64,000 bases of DNA from Streptomyces chryseus (GCF_014650755.1 NZ_BMVO01000005.1:124001-188000); one strand, 5' to 3'; shown: positions 25,602 to 33,891, numbered from the stretch's first letter. A program made the numbers and translations. The notes: generated by a model from the letters alone, not told the origin.

Positions 25602-26540
25602 TTAGAAGTACCCCTCGCGCTTGCGGTCTTCCATCGCGGCCTCGGACATCTTGTCGTCGGCGCGGGTCGCTCCCCGCTCGGTGAGCCGGGAGGCGGCGAT
25701 CTCGGCGATCACGGCGTCGAGCGTCGTGGCGTCGGAGTCGACGGCGCCGGTGCAGGACATGTCGCCGACGGTGCGGTAGCGGATCAGCCGCGTCTCGACC
25801 TGCTCGTGCTCCTTCGGGCCGCCCCACTCGCCCGCCGTCAGCCACATGCCGGAGCGCTGGAAGACCTCGCGCTCGTGGGCGTAGTAGATGTCCGGCAGTT
25901 CGATCTTCTCGCGGGCGATGTACTGCCACACGTCCAGCTCGGTCCAGTTGGACAGCGGGAACACACGCACGTGCTCGCCCGGCGCGTGGCGGCCGTTGTA
26001 GAGCTGCCACAGCTCGGGGCGCTGGCGGCGCGGGTCCCACGCGGAGAACTCGTCGCGCAGCGAGAACACCCGCTCCTTGGCGCGCGCCTTCTCCTCGTCG
26101 CGCCGCCCGCCGCCGAACACCGCGTCGAAGCGGTGCTGCTGGATGGCCTCGGTCAGCGGCACGGTCTGCAGCGGGTTGCGCGTGCCGTCCGGCCGCTCCC
26201 GCAGCTTCCCGGCGTCGATGTACTCCTGCACGGACGCGACGTGCAGCCGCAGCCCGTGCTCGGCGACCGTGCGGTCGCGGTACTCCAGCACCTCCGGGAA
26301 GTTGTGCCCGGTGTCGACGTGCAGCAGCGAGAAGGGGACCGGCGCGGGCGCGAACGCCTTGAGCGCCAGGTGCAGCATGACGATCGAGTCCTTGCCGCCG
26401 GAGAAGAGGATCACCGGCCGCTCGAACTCGCCCGCCACCTCGCGGAAGATGTGGACGGCCTCGGACTCCAGGGCGTCCAGGTGGCTGAGCGCGTACGGGC
26501 TGTCCGTACCCTCGCTGACGGTTGCGGAGGTGGTCGTCAT
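25602..26540 (-). CDS. cysD: Sulfate adenylyltransferase subunit 2 (CysD)
   Basis: 312-aa catalytic subunit of ATP sulfurylase, an adenine nucleotide alpha hydrolase with PP-loop SGGKDS near residue 48, then LLHVDTGHNFPEV, FGGGRRDEEKARAKERVFS, and the C-terminal RYRTVGDMSCTGAV. It makes APS from sulfate and ATP together with CysN in the cytoplasm. ATG overlaps the cysC stop (TGATG). Length and motifs are fully normal. Confidence 0.96.
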   Translation of the reverse strand: MTTTSATVSEGTDSPYALSHLDALESEAVHIFREVAGEFERPVILFSGGKDSIVMLHLALKAFAPAPVPFSLLHVDTGHNFPEVLEYRDRTVAEHGLRLHVASVQEYIDAGKLRERPDGTRNPLQTVPLTEAIQQHRFDAVFGGGRRDEEKARAKERVFSLRDEFSAWDPRRQRPELWQLYNGRHAPGEHVRVFPLSNWTELDVWQYIAREKIELPDIYYAHEREVFQRSGMWLTAGEWGGPKEHEQVETRLIRYRTVGDMSCTGAVDSDATTLDAVIAEIAASRLTERGATRADDKMSEAAMEDRKREGYF

Positions 26541-27100
26541 CAGGCCAGGCCCCTTTCGGTGAGCAGCGCGTGCAGCGCCGCTGCGGACTCCTGCACGGTC
26601 TGCTGGTGCGACTCGATCCGCAGGTCGGGCGACTCGGGTGCCTCGTAGGGGTCGTCGACCCCGGTGAGCCCGGAGATCTCGCCGGCCGCCTGCTTGGCGT
26701 ACAGACCCTTCACATCGCGTACGGAGCACACGTCCACCGGCGTGGCGACGTGCACCTCCAGGTACGCGGTGCCCTCGCTCTGGTGGCGTTTGCGGACGGC
26801 CTCGCGGCTGTCGGCGTACGGCGCGATGACGGGCGCCAGCGCCAGCACGCCGTTGCGGGCGAGCAGTTCGGCGACGTAACCGATCCGCTGGACGTTGGTG
26901 TGCCGGTCCTCGCGGCTGAAGCCGAGACCCGCCGAGAGGAACTCGCGGATCTCGTCACCGTCCAGCACCTGGACACGGCGGCCCTCGGCCTTCAGCCGTG
27001 CGGCCAGCTCGTAGGCGATGGTGGTCTTGCCGGCGCTCGGCAGACCCGTGAGCCAGATGGTGGCCCCAGTCACGTCCTTCTCCTGATCGTTGCTCGTCAT
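26540..27100 (-). CDS. cysC: Adenylylsulfate kinase (CysC)
   Basis: 186-aa P-loop kinase that phosphorylates APS to PAPS. Walker A GLPSAGKTT near residue 18, DGDEIREFL, FSREDRHTNVQRIGYVAELL and the lid/substrate segment KGLYAKQAAGEI are all present. It sits between cysH and cysD with 1-nt overlaps at both ends (TGATG). Because the CysH here has the Fe-S ligands of APS reductases, PAPS may serve sulfation rather than sulfite formation, or CysH may accept both. Confidence 0.95.
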   Translation of the reverse strand: MTSNDQEKDVTGATIWLTGLPSAGKTTIAYELAARLKAEGRRVQVLDGDEIREFLSAGLGFSREDRHTNVQRIGYVAELLARNGVLALAPVIAPYADSREAVRKRHQSEGTAYLEVHVATPVDVCSVRDVKGLYAKQAAGEISGLTGVDDPYEAPESPDLRIESHQQTVQESAAALHALLTERGLA

Positions 27101-27795
27101 CAGCTGTGCAGCCCGCATTCCGTCTTGTTGCGCCCGGCCCAGCGGCCGGCGCGGGCGTCCTCGCCCTCCTCGACCCTGCGGGTGCAGGGCGCACAGCCCA
27201 CGGACGCGTATCCGTCCATCAGCAGCGGGTTGGTGAGGACACCGTGCTCGGCGACGTACGCCTCCACGTCCTCCTGCGTCCAGCGGGCGATCGGCGAGAT
27301 CTTGACCTTCTGCCGCTTCTCGTCCCAGCCGACGACCGGGGTGTTCGCCCGGGTCGGGGACTCGTCGCGGCGCAGACCGGTCGCCCAGGCGCTGTAGCCC
27401 TTCAGGCCGTCTTCGAGGGGCTTGACCTTGCGCAGGGCGCAGCACAGGTCGGGGTCGCGGTCGTGCAGCTCGGGCCCGTACTCGGCGTCCTGCTCCTCGA
27501 CGGACTGCCAGGGCAGCAGGGTGATGACGTTGACGTCCATGACGGCCTCGACGGCGTCCCGCGTCCCGATGGTCTCCGGGAAGTGGTAGCCGGTGTCGAG
27601 GAACACGACGTCCACGCCGGGCCTGGCGCGGGAGGCGAGGTGGGCGACGACGGCGTCCTCCATGGAGGAGGTCACGCAGAAGCGGTCACCGAAGGTGTCG
27701 GCGGCCCACGTGAGGATGTCCAGGGCGGAGGCCTCTTCGAGGTCCCGCCCGGCTTGTTCCGCCAGTGACTTGAGATCTTCCTGAACCACTGTCAT
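27100..27795 (-). CDS. cysH: Phosphoadenylyl/adenylyl-sulfate reductase (CysH)
   Basis: 231-aa reductase that converts APS or PAPS to sulfite with thioredoxin. PP-loop-derived motif SSMEDAVVAHL near 43, DTGYHFPET, then CCALRKVKPL near 117, GLRRDESPTR, CAPCTRRV near 202 and the C-terminal ECGLH with the catalytic Cys. The CC plus CxxC pairs are the four ligands of the 4Fe-4S cluster found in APS-type reductases. ATG overlaps the stop of the zinc-ribbon gene by 4 nt (ATGA). Confidence 0.93.
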   Translation of the reverse strand: MTVVQEDLKSLAEQAGRDLEEASALDILTWAADTFGDRFCVTSSMEDAVVAHLASRARPGVDVVFLDTGYHFPETIGTRDAVEAVMDVNVITLLPWQSVEEQDAEYGPELHDRDPDLCCALRKVKPLEDGLKGYSAWATGLRRDESPTRANTPVVGWDEKRQKVKISPIARWTQEDVEAYVAEHGVLTNPLLMDGYASVGCAPCTRRVEEGEDARAGRWAGRNKTECGLHS

Positions 27796-27971
27796 ATCTC
27801 GTCCCCTCCGCCGTCGTTGCGCCGAACCCCCCGGGCGAGCAGCCCGAGGAACTTCAGCTGGAAGGCGCGGTTGCACGCCGCGCATTCCCACGCGCCGTGA
27901 CCGGTCTCGTTGGGCCGCAGGTCCTCGTCCCCGCAGTACGGGCAGTGGAACGGCGCCGCACGCTCGCTCAT
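27792..27971 (-). CDS. Small zinc-ribbon protein in the cys operon
   Basis: 59 aa, starting MSERAAPFHCPYCGDEDLRP and containing WECAACNRAFQLKFLGL, so two CxxC knuckles spaced about 20 residues apart form a zinc ribbon; the tail is basic and then acidic (RRNDGGGDEI). It overlaps sulfite reductase upstream and cysH downstream, each by 4 nt (ATGA), so its translation is locked to theirs. The fixed position between the two sulfite-forming and sulfite-reducing enzymes suggests a helper role, such as redox partner or adaptor, but no function is shown by the sequence. Confidence 0.85.
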   Translation of the reverse strand: MSERAAPFHCPYCGDEDLRPNETGHGAWECAACNRAFQLKFLGLLARGVRRNDGGGDEI

Positions 27972-29665
27972 GACAGGTCTCCGTCGCTCGCCCGCGCGGC
28001 CCAGGTCGCGAAGCGCTCACCGGCTTCGCGCTGCTCCTGGAAGCGCAGCAGGACGCGCTCGACGTAGTCGGGCAGCTCGGCCGAGGTGACCTTCAGCCCG
28101 CGGACCTTGCGGCCGAAACCGGCCTCAAGACCCAGCGCGCCGCCCAGGTGCACCTGGAAGCCCTCGACCTGGTCGCCGTTGTCGTCCAGGACGAGCTGCC
28201 CCTTGAGACCGATGTCCGCCACCTGGATACGGGCGCAGGCGTTGGGGCAGCCGTTGATGTTGATGGTGATGGGCTCGTCGAACTCCGGGATGCGCCGCTC
28301 CAGCTCGTCGATGAGCGACGCGCCGCGCGCCTTAGTCTCGACGATCGCCAGCTTGCAGAACTCGATGCCGGTGCAGGCCATCGTGCCGCGCCGGAACGGC
28401 GACGGCGTGACCCGCAGGTCCATCGCCTCCAGGCCGGCGACCAGCGACTCGACCTGCGCCTCCTCGACGTCGAGCACGATCATCTTCTGCTCGGCGGTGG
28501 TCCGCAGCCGGCCCGAGCCGTGCGCGCCGGCCAGGTCGGCGATCTTCGTCAGCGTGGCGCCGTCCACGCGGCCGACGCGCGGGGCGAAGCCGACGTAGAA
28601 ACGGCCGTCCTTCTGCTGGTGCACGCCGAGGTGGTCGCGCCAGGTGCCGGTGGGCTGCTCGGGCGCCGGACCGTCGACGAGCTTGTACTTGAGGTACTCG
28701 TCCTCCAGGATCTGGCGGAACTTCTCCGGACCCCAGTCGGCGACGAGGAACTTCAGGCGGGCGCGGGTGCGCAGGCGCCGGTAGCCGTAGTCGCGGAAGA
28801 TGCCGATGACGCCGCCGTAGACGTCCGGGACCTCGTCGAGCGGCACCCAGGCGCCCAGCCGGACACCGAGCTTGGGGTTGGTGGACAGGCCGCCGCCGAC
28901 CCACAGGTCGAAGCCGGGCCCGTGCTCGGGGTGGTCGACGCCCACGAAAGCGATGTCGTTGATCTCGTGTGCGACATCGAGCTGCGGCGATCCGGACACC
29001 GCGGACTTGAACTTGCGGGGCAGGTTCGAGAAGTCCGGGTTGCCGATGAAGCGGCGCTGGATCTCGTCGATGGCGGGGGTGCCGTCGATGATCTCGTTCT
29101 CGGCGATGCCCGCGACGGGCGAGCCGAGGATGACGCGCGGGGTGTCGCCGCATGCCTCGGTCGTCGAGAGCCCGACCTCCTCGAGCCGCCGCCAGATCTC
29201 CGGTACGTCCTCGATCCGGATCCAGTGGTACTGGACGTTCTGCCGGTCGGTGAGGTCGGCCGTCCCGCGCGCGAACTCCTGCGAGATCTCACCGATGACG
29301 CGCAGCTGCTCGGTGGTCAGCCGGCCACCGTCGATGCGCACGCGGAGCATGAAGTACTCGTCGTCCAGCTCCTCCGGCTCCAGGATCGCGGTCTTGCCGC
29401 CGTCGATCCCGGGCTTGCGCTGGGTGTAGAGACCCCACCAGCGCATGCGTCCGCGCAGGTCGTTGGGGTCGATGGAGTCGAATCCCCGCTTGGAGTAGAT
29501 CGTCTCAATGCGTGTCCGCACATTGAGACCGTCGTCGTCCTTCTTGAACTGCTCGTTGCCATTGAGGGGGGTGAAGTGACCTACGGCCCACTGACCCTCG
29601 CCACGGTGGCGTCCGGCCTTGCGGCGGGGCGTGACGGTAGCGGGCTTATCCGGCGTGGCGGCCAT
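27968..29665 (-). CDS. sir: Ferredoxin-type sulfite reductase
   Basis: 565-aa cytoplasmic hemoprotein that reduces sulfite to sulfide with six electrons, probably from ferredoxin. Two ferredoxin-like repeats (GGRLTTEQLRVIGEISQEF and GSGRLRTTAEQKMIVLD) and the siroheme/4Fe-4S Cys set CTGIEFCKLA and NGCPNACAR are intact. ATG at 29665 has an AAGGA ribosome binding site. First large gene of the operon; a 19-aa cysteine-containing leader peptide lies 190 nt upstream. Nitrite reductase is the main alternative, but the operon context favours sulfite. Confidence 0.93.
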   Translation of the reverse strand: MAATPDKPATVTPRRKAGRHRGEGQWAVGHFTPLNGNEQFKKDDDGLNVRTRIETIYSKRGFDSIDPNDLRGRMRWWGLYTQRKPGIDGGKTAILEPEELDDEYFMLRVRIDGGRLTTEQLRVIGEISQEFARGTADLTDRQNVQYHWIRIEDVPEIWRRLEEVGLSTTEACGDTPRVILGSPVAGIAENEIIDGTPAIDEIQRRFIGNPDFSNLPRKFKSAVSGSPQLDVAHEINDIAFVGVDHPEHGPGFDLWVGGGLSTNPKLGVRLGAWVPLDEVPDVYGGVIGIFRDYGYRRLRTRARLKFLVADWGPEKFRQILEDEYLKYKLVDGPAPEQPTGTWRDHLGVHQQKDGRFYVGFAPRVGRVDGATLTKIADLAGAHGSGRLRTTAEQKMIVLDVEEAQVESLVAGLEAMDLRVTPSPFRRGTMACTGIEFCKLAIVETKARGASLIDELERRIPEFDEPITININGCPNACARIQVADIGLKGQLVLDDNGDQVEGFQVHLGGALGLEAGFGRKVRGLKVTSAELPDYVERVLLRFQEQREAGERFATWAARASDGDLS

Positions 29666-29709
29666 GGTTGTTCGTCCTTCTCTGGCGGCTCAAGGGGTGG
29701 CGGATCGCG

Positions 29710-29744
29710 CCGACCGTCCCCATGACCAGCGAAAAGACGGTCGG
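29710..29744 (-). promoter_or_regulatory. Stem-loop between cysteine leader peptide and sulfite reductase
   Basis: Perfect 9-bp inverted repeat CCGACCGTC / GACGGTCGG with a 17-nt loop, inside the 190-nt transcript stretch separating the leader peptide from the sulfite reductase start. No U tract follows, so it may be part of a switching structure rather than a simple terminator. Confidence 0.5.
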
Positions 29745-29855
29745 ACACGGCAGACCGGAGTGCCCCGCCGGGTGGGCGGGGATCACGCGCGTATCGGGGT
29801 GGCCGGCTCGTCCGCGACGGCGGGGACGGCTAGTGAGTGCGGCGGTGCTGTGCTG

Positions 29856-29915
29856 TCAGCCCACCGGACAGATGGCGCTGGACATGCGGCCGAGGTCGAC
29901 GTGCCGCCGACTCAC
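29856..29915 (-). CDS. Cysteine-containing leader peptide (attenuator)
   Basis: Nineteen residues, MSRRHVDLGRMSSAICPVG, GTG start with TGGAG upstream. The RHVDL...SSAIC pattern matches a family of actinobacterial putative leader peptides found ahead of sulfur metabolism genes, in which a near-terminal Cys codon makes ribosome speed depend on cysteinyl-tRNA. Known examples (mycobacteria) attenuate downstream cys genes; I infer the same here. An in-frame ATG at about 29939 could give a longer form. Confidence 0.75.
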   Translation of the reverse strand: MSRRHVDLGRMSSAICPVG

Positions 29916-29982
29916 CAAGGCAACTCCAGCTGAAGACATGACGGAAGCGTGTCACGGGGATCTCCGGCCAGTCCACCACCGC

Positions 29983-30003
29983 CCACAATGTGGACAACAA
30001 TGT
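29983..30003. promoter_or_regulatory. Candidate operator upstream of the sulfur operon
   Basis: A short palindrome CCACA-A-TGTGG (29983-29993) overlaps two direct repeats of ACAATGT (29985-29991 and 29997-30003) spaced 12 bp apart, about 70 nt upstream of the leader peptide start on the minus strand. It is unusually AT-rich for this region. No confident -35/-10 pair was identified around it. Confidence 0.3.
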
Positions 30004-30147
30004 CCCGAATGGCGAGACGGTGTGTCACCGGTCACTCTCCCCGGGGCCGCCCGCCGGCCTCAGGACGGTCCCGGGCCGGTCCTGCGCGGTCCCGGGCCGG
30101 CCGCTCGGACGCGGGCCCCGGGCCCCGGGCCGCGGCTCGCCGGCCAC

Positions 30148-30717
30148 TCAGGCGTGCGCCCCGGGCCACGGCCCCGGGCTCGCCACGTCCGCCTCCTCGG
30201 CGGTCTTCGTCTCGAAGAGCCGGAAGCCCCGGCGCAGGTAGTTGTCCATGGCGTGCGGCCCGTCCTTGCTGCACGTGTGCAGCCACACCCGCTTCGTCTG
30301 CGGCCGCTGCGGCCACCGCTCGGCGAGGTCCCACGCCCGCGCGACCCCGTAGGACAGCAGGTGGCCGCCGATCCGCCGCCCCCGGAACGCCGGGATCAGA
30401 CCGAAGTACATGATCTCCACGACGCCCTCGTCCTGCGGGTCCAGCTCGACGTACCCGGCGGGAGTGCCGTTCTCGTACGCGACCCAGGTCTCGACACCGG
30501 GCCGGTCCAGGGCCGCCTGCCACTGCTCGTACGTGAGCCCGAGCCGGTCGGTCCACCGGATGTCGCCGCCCACCGCCGTGTAGAGGAAGCGGCTGAACTC
30601 GGGGGAGGGGACCTCCGCCCGGACGATCCGGAGGTCACCCGGCGGCTCGGCGGCCGGCCGCAGATCGTCGGGGGAGGTCTGTTCCAGGGACCAGGTGGTC
30701 ACGGTCACGGTGCTCAT
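30148..30717 (-). CDS. GNAT family N-acetyltransferase
   Basis: 189-aa cytoplasmic acyltransferase. The GNAT core has the beta4 strand VEIMYFGLIPAFRGRRIGGHLLSYGV, containing the acetyl-CoA pyrophosphate-binding R-G-R-R-I-G, then KRVWLHTCSKDGPHAMDNYLRRGFRLFET, the usual beta5/alpha4 region. Target unknown (small molecule or protein N-terminus). Start MSTVTVTTW at 30717 is preferred over an upstream extension to 30801. It reads toward the sulfur operon but is separated from the leader peptide by 232 bp with an operator-like sequence, so it is probably a separate unit. Confidence 0.8.
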   Translation of the reverse strand: MSTVTVTTWSLEQTSPDDLRPAAEPPGDLRIVRAEVPSPEFSRFLYTAVGGDIRWTDRLGLTYEQWQAALDRPGVETWVAYENGTPAGYVELDPQDEGVVEIMYFGLIPAFRGRRIGGHLLSYGVARAWDLAERWPQRPQTKRVWLHTCSKDGPHAMDNYLRRGFRLFETKTAEEADVASPGPWPGAHA

Positions 30718-30821
30718 GCGGCAAGCGAACCACGCGCCCGGGCCCTGGCCAAAGCCGGGCGCGTACGGGATGATCTCGCCGCGCCACGCCACCCCCCGCA
30801 TCCCTTGGCAGAAGGATGTTC

Positions 30822-31859
30822 ATGTCCCGTCGCACACACCGCGGCCTGCTCGCCGCGGCCACCCTCACCGCGGCCCTCGCCTCCCTGGCGGCTCTGACCG
30901 TGCCCGCCGGAGCCTCGGCCGGTCCGCAGGCCCGGCTGTTCATGGTCAACCCCGTCCAGTCCTCGAACGACCAGTCGCTGACCGACGCGAAGGACTCGGC
31001 GGCCGCCGTCCCCTCGTCCGCCTACGCCACCGCCGCCCTGCGCAACCTCGACGCGAGCGGCGGGCTGTCCGGCAGGTGGGCCTCCGTGAGATCGGACACC
31101 GGCTCCTCCGCGAAGATCGCGGACGCCGGGACGTACGACCGTCACGACGACCAGTTCGAGCAGGTCATGGCGTACTTCTGGGTCAACGAGTCGCAGGAGT
31201 ACCTCCAGGGCCTCGGCTTCGGCAGCGAACTGCCCGGAGCCAACGACCGGGCGCAGCCGGTCCGTATCAACCAGTGGGGATCCGACAACTCCTTCTTCAC
31301 CGACAAGAAGGCGGAGATCCGCTTCGGCAAGGGCGGCGTCGACGACGCCGAGGACGCCGAGGTCGTCATGCACGAGTACGGCCACGCCGTGCACCACGCG
31401 CAGGTCCCCGGCTTCGGTACGTCGGTCGAGGCGGGCGCGATCGGTGAGGCGTTCGGCGACTACCTCGCCGTGACGGTCGGCGCGCACGCGGCGGCGAAGT
31501 ACGGCTGGCCGCTGAAGGCGGACCTGGCGTGCGTCGCGGACTGGGACGCGGTCTCCTACTCCTCGGCCGCGCCGCACTGCCTGCGCCGCGTCGACGGGGA
31601 CAAGGTGTACGACGACCGGGTCGGCCAGGTGCACGCCGACGGCCAGATCTGGTCCCGGGCGCTCTTCGACATCCGCTCGCGGCTCGGCGCGCGCACGGCG
31701 GACCGCGTCATCGTGAACGCCCAGTTCGGCTTCGCCCCGGACACCAGCTTCTCGGACGCGGCCCGCACCACGATCGCGACGGCCCGCGCGATGTACGGCG
31801 CTGCGGCCGAGACGGCGGTACGGGACGCCTTCCGGGCCCGCGAGATCCCGGGCGTCTGA
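30822..31859 (+). CDS. Secreted zinc metallopeptidase (M36/M4-like)
   Basis: 345 aa with a 33-residue signal peptide ending GASA. Zinc site HEYGH at 184-188 followed 20 residues later by the third ligand Glu209 in GAIGEAFGDYLAV, the arrangement of fungalysin/thermolysin-like (gluzincin) peptidases. No long FTP or PepSY propeptide is visible, so the protein is shorter than typical M36 enzymes. It probably degrades extracellular proteins. ATG at 30822 has GAAGGA 7 nt upstream; ATG 30816 is in frame but lies inside the ribosome binding region. Two stem-loop terminators follow. Confidence 0.8.
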   Translation: MSRRTHRGLLAAATLTAALASLAALTVPAGASAGPQARLFMVNPVQSSNDQSLTDAKDSAAAVPSSAYATAALRNLDASGGLSGRWASVRSDTGSSAKIADAGTYDRHDDQFEQVMAYFWVNESQEYLQGLGFGSELPGANDRAQPVRINQWGSDNSFFTDKKAEIRFGKGGVDDAEDAEVVMHEYGHAVHHAQVPGFGTSVEAGAIGEAFGDYLAVTVGAHAAAKYGWPLKADLACVADWDAVSYSSAAPHCLRRVDGDKVYDDRVGQVHADGQIWSRALFDIRSRLGARTADRVIVNAQFGFAPDTSFSDAARTTIATARAMYGAAAETAVRDAFRAREIPGV

Positions 31860-31871
31860 CACACCCGCTTT

Positions 31872-31896
31872 CCCCGCCGGCCTCCCGCCGGCGGGG
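31872..31896 (+). terminator. GC-rich stem-loop after metallopeptidase gene
   Basis: Perfect 10-bp inverted repeat CCCCGCCGGC / GCCGGCGGGG with a 5-nt loop, 13 bp after the metallopeptidase stop codon. No U tract. Confidence 0.65.
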
Positions 31897-31952
31897 GAGG
31901 CCGACGCGCACCGGCCGCGCCGGACGGCTTCTGGTCCCGGCCGGGCCCGTCC

Positions 31953-31982
31953 CGGCCCCTGACCGGAAGGGGCCGCTTTATT
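31953..31982 (+). terminator. Rho-independent terminator with U-rich tail
   Basis: Stem CGGCCCCT / AGGGGCCG (8 bp, 7-nt loop) followed by CTTTATT, a rare classical U-tract terminator in this GC-rich genome. It insulates the TROVE gene from the upstream metallopeptidase gene. Confidence 0.75.
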
Positions 31983-32198
31983 CACTGGTGTACGCCCCGG
32001 CGGCCTTGTAGGTTGACCTCGCGACCGCGCCTCCGATGCGCCCGGCTGCGGCTACTTCCTTCGAAACCAAGTGACGCCGCCGCCCCTTTGATCTCGGCAG
32101 GCGCGGGCGTGTTTCGCCCCGTCGGATGTCTCGGCCGGGCCGCCCATCCTTTGAATCCGGGGGATTCGCTGCCTCGTCACACCCCACGCGTCTCCAAG
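31983..32198 (+). other. Non-coding region upstream of TROVE gene
   Basis: 216 bp between a strong terminator and the TROVE start. No convincing start codon, ribosome binding site or promoter is visible. It contains a perfect GAATCC-GGG-GGATTC stem-loop (about 32154-32168) and several CTTTGA and TTCGAA words reminiscent of the conserved strand of bacterial Y RNAs. This is where a Y RNA gene would be expected, but no complete fold was established by eye. Confidence 0.3.
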
Positions 32199-33836
32199 AT
32201 GTGGTCCGAGATGCTCGTGGCCCCGCACGTCTCGGCCGCTGCCCGCTCCCTGCCCCCGCCACGGCTCCCCCACGCCGCCGTGCCGGGCGTACGCCACCGG
32301 CCCGGCGCACCCGATGTCCGCACCCACGCCGGCGGGCCGGCCTTCGTCCGGGAGCCCCGCGAGGAGCTCTACCTCCTGGCGGTCGGCAACCTCGTCTCCC
32401 AGCGGACCTTCTACGAGAGCGGCCAGGAGCGGGACGACCGGTACGTCCGTCTCGTCGGTGAACTCGCCGTCCAGGACCCCGAGTGGACGGCCGGCCTGCT
32501 GCGCTGGCTGCGCGGCGAGGGCAACATGCGCACGGCGTCCCTGGTGGGCGCCGCCGCGTACGTGCGGGCCCGGCTCAAGGCCGGGGTGTCCGCAGGTCCG
32601 TCCAACCGGTCCGTGATCGACTCCGTGCTCCAGCGCGCCGACGAGCCCGGCGAGCTGCTCGCCCACTGGATCTCGGTGCACGGACGGAACGTGCCGCAGC
32701 CCGTGAAGCGCGGCGTTGCCGACGGCGTACGCCGGCTGTACACGTCCCGGTCCCTGCTCAAGTACGACACCGCCTCCCACGGCTTCCGCTTCGGTGACGT
32801 GCTCAACCTGGTGCACGCCTCCCCCGACCCGGCCAAACCCTGGCAGGGCGCGCTCTTCCGGTACGCCCTGGACCGGCGCCACCACCCGGAGCGGGCGGTG
32901 GCGCCGGCCGGCGACCCCCTGCTGACCGCCCACCGGACGCTGATGGAGACGCCCGCGGACGAGCGGCGGGCAGTGGTGACCGGGCCGGGCGGCTCCGAGC
33001 GGCTGGCCGCGGCGGGCATGACGTGGGAGGCAGTGGCGGGCTGGCTCCACGGACCGATGGACGCCGCCGTCTGGGAAGCCGTGATCCCCACTATGGCGCC
33101 GATGGCGCTCCTGCGGAACCTGCGGAACTTCGACGAGGCGGGGGTCTCGGACGACGTCGCGGCCCGGGTCGCGGCTCGGCTCTCGGACGCCTCCGAGGTC
33201 GCCCGCTCCCGGCAGTTCCCCTTCCGCTACCTGGCCGCTCACCAGCACGCGCCGTCGCCGCGCTGGGCGGCCGCGCTGGAACGGGCCCTGGGCCACTCCC
33301 TGGCCAACGTACCGGCGCTGCCCGGCCGGACCCTGATCCTGGTGGACCGGTCCGACTCCATGTTCTGGGACACCGTCTCCGAGCGGTCCCGGCTGACCCG
33401 GGCGGACGCGGCGGCCGTGTTCGGCACCGCGCTGGCCATGCGGGCCGAGCAGGCGGATCTGGTGGAGTTCGGCTGGGGCAGCGCCGAGGTGCCGTTCGAG
33501 CCGGGCGAGCCGGTGCTCGAGGTGATGAAACGGTTCCGCAGCCTGGGGGGCACCTACACCGCGAAGGCGGTGCGCAAGCACTACCGGGAACACGACCGGG
33601 TCCTGATCGTCACCGACGAGCAGACCGCCTCCTACGATCCCGGCGGGCCGACCGAACCGGTCCCGGCCGACATCCCGGTCCATACGTGGAACCTGGCGGG
33701 GTACCGGCCCGCCCACGGCCCCACGGGCCCCCACCGGCACACCTTCGGCGGCCTCACGGACGCGGCGTTCCGCATGGCCGGCCTCGTCGAGGCCGGCCTC
33801 GGGGCCTCGTGGCCGTGGACCGCTGATCCGGCCTGA
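32199..33836 (+). CDS. TROVE domain protein (Ro60/Rsr-like)
   Basis: 545 aa. The N-terminal two thirds are a TROVE ring of HEAT-like helices (THAGGPAFVREPREELYLLAVG, YVRLVGELAVQDPEWTAGLLRWLRGEGNMRTASLVGAAAYV, VRRLYTSRSLLKYD). The C-terminal part is a von Willebrand A fold with MIDAS motif DRSDSM and GGTYTAKAVRKHY. Ro proteins bind misfolded RNAs and Y RNAs and, in Deinococcus, assist rRNA maturation and RNA decay with PNPase. The start is uncertain: ATG 32199 or 32211; the conserved part begins near residue 40. Single gene, followed by a terminator. Confidence 0.85.
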   Translation: MWSEMLVAPHVSAAARSLPPPRLPHAAVPGVRHRPGAPDVRTHAGGPAFVREPREELYLLAVGNLVSQRTFYESGQERDDRYVRLVGELAVQDPEWTAGLLRWLRGEGNMRTASLVGAAAYVRARLKAGVSAGPSNRSVIDSVLQRADEPGELLAHWISVHGRNVPQPVKRGVADGVRRLYTSRSLLKYDTASHGFRFGDVLNLVHASPDPAKPWQGALFRYALDRRHHPERAVAPAGDPLLTAHRTLMETPADERRAVVTGPGGSERLAAAGMTWEAVAGWLHGPMDAAVWEAVIPTMAPMALLRNLRNFDEAGVSDDVAARVAARLSDASEVARSRQFPFRYLAAHQHAPSPRWAAALERALGHSLANVPALPGRTLILVDRSDSMFWDTVSERSRLTRADAAAVFGTALAMRAEQADLVEFGWGSAEVPFEPGEPVLEVMKRFRSLGGTYTAKAVRKHYREHDRVLIVTDEQTASYDPGGPTEPVPADIPVHTWNLAGYRPAHGPTGPHRHTFGGLTDAAFRMAGLVEAGLGASWPWTADPA

Positions 33837-33847
33837 CCGCGAGCCAC

Positions 33848-33873
33848 GGCCGTGCCGGCGGAAAGGCACGGCC
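33848..33873. terminator. Stem-loop between TROVE gene and GAF regulator
   Basis: Perfect 9-bp inverted repeat GGCCGTGCC / GGCACGGCC with an 8-nt loop, placed between two convergent genes; it can serve both strands. Confidence 0.7.
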
Positions 33874-33891
33874 CCGCCAGGAGTGCACCGC

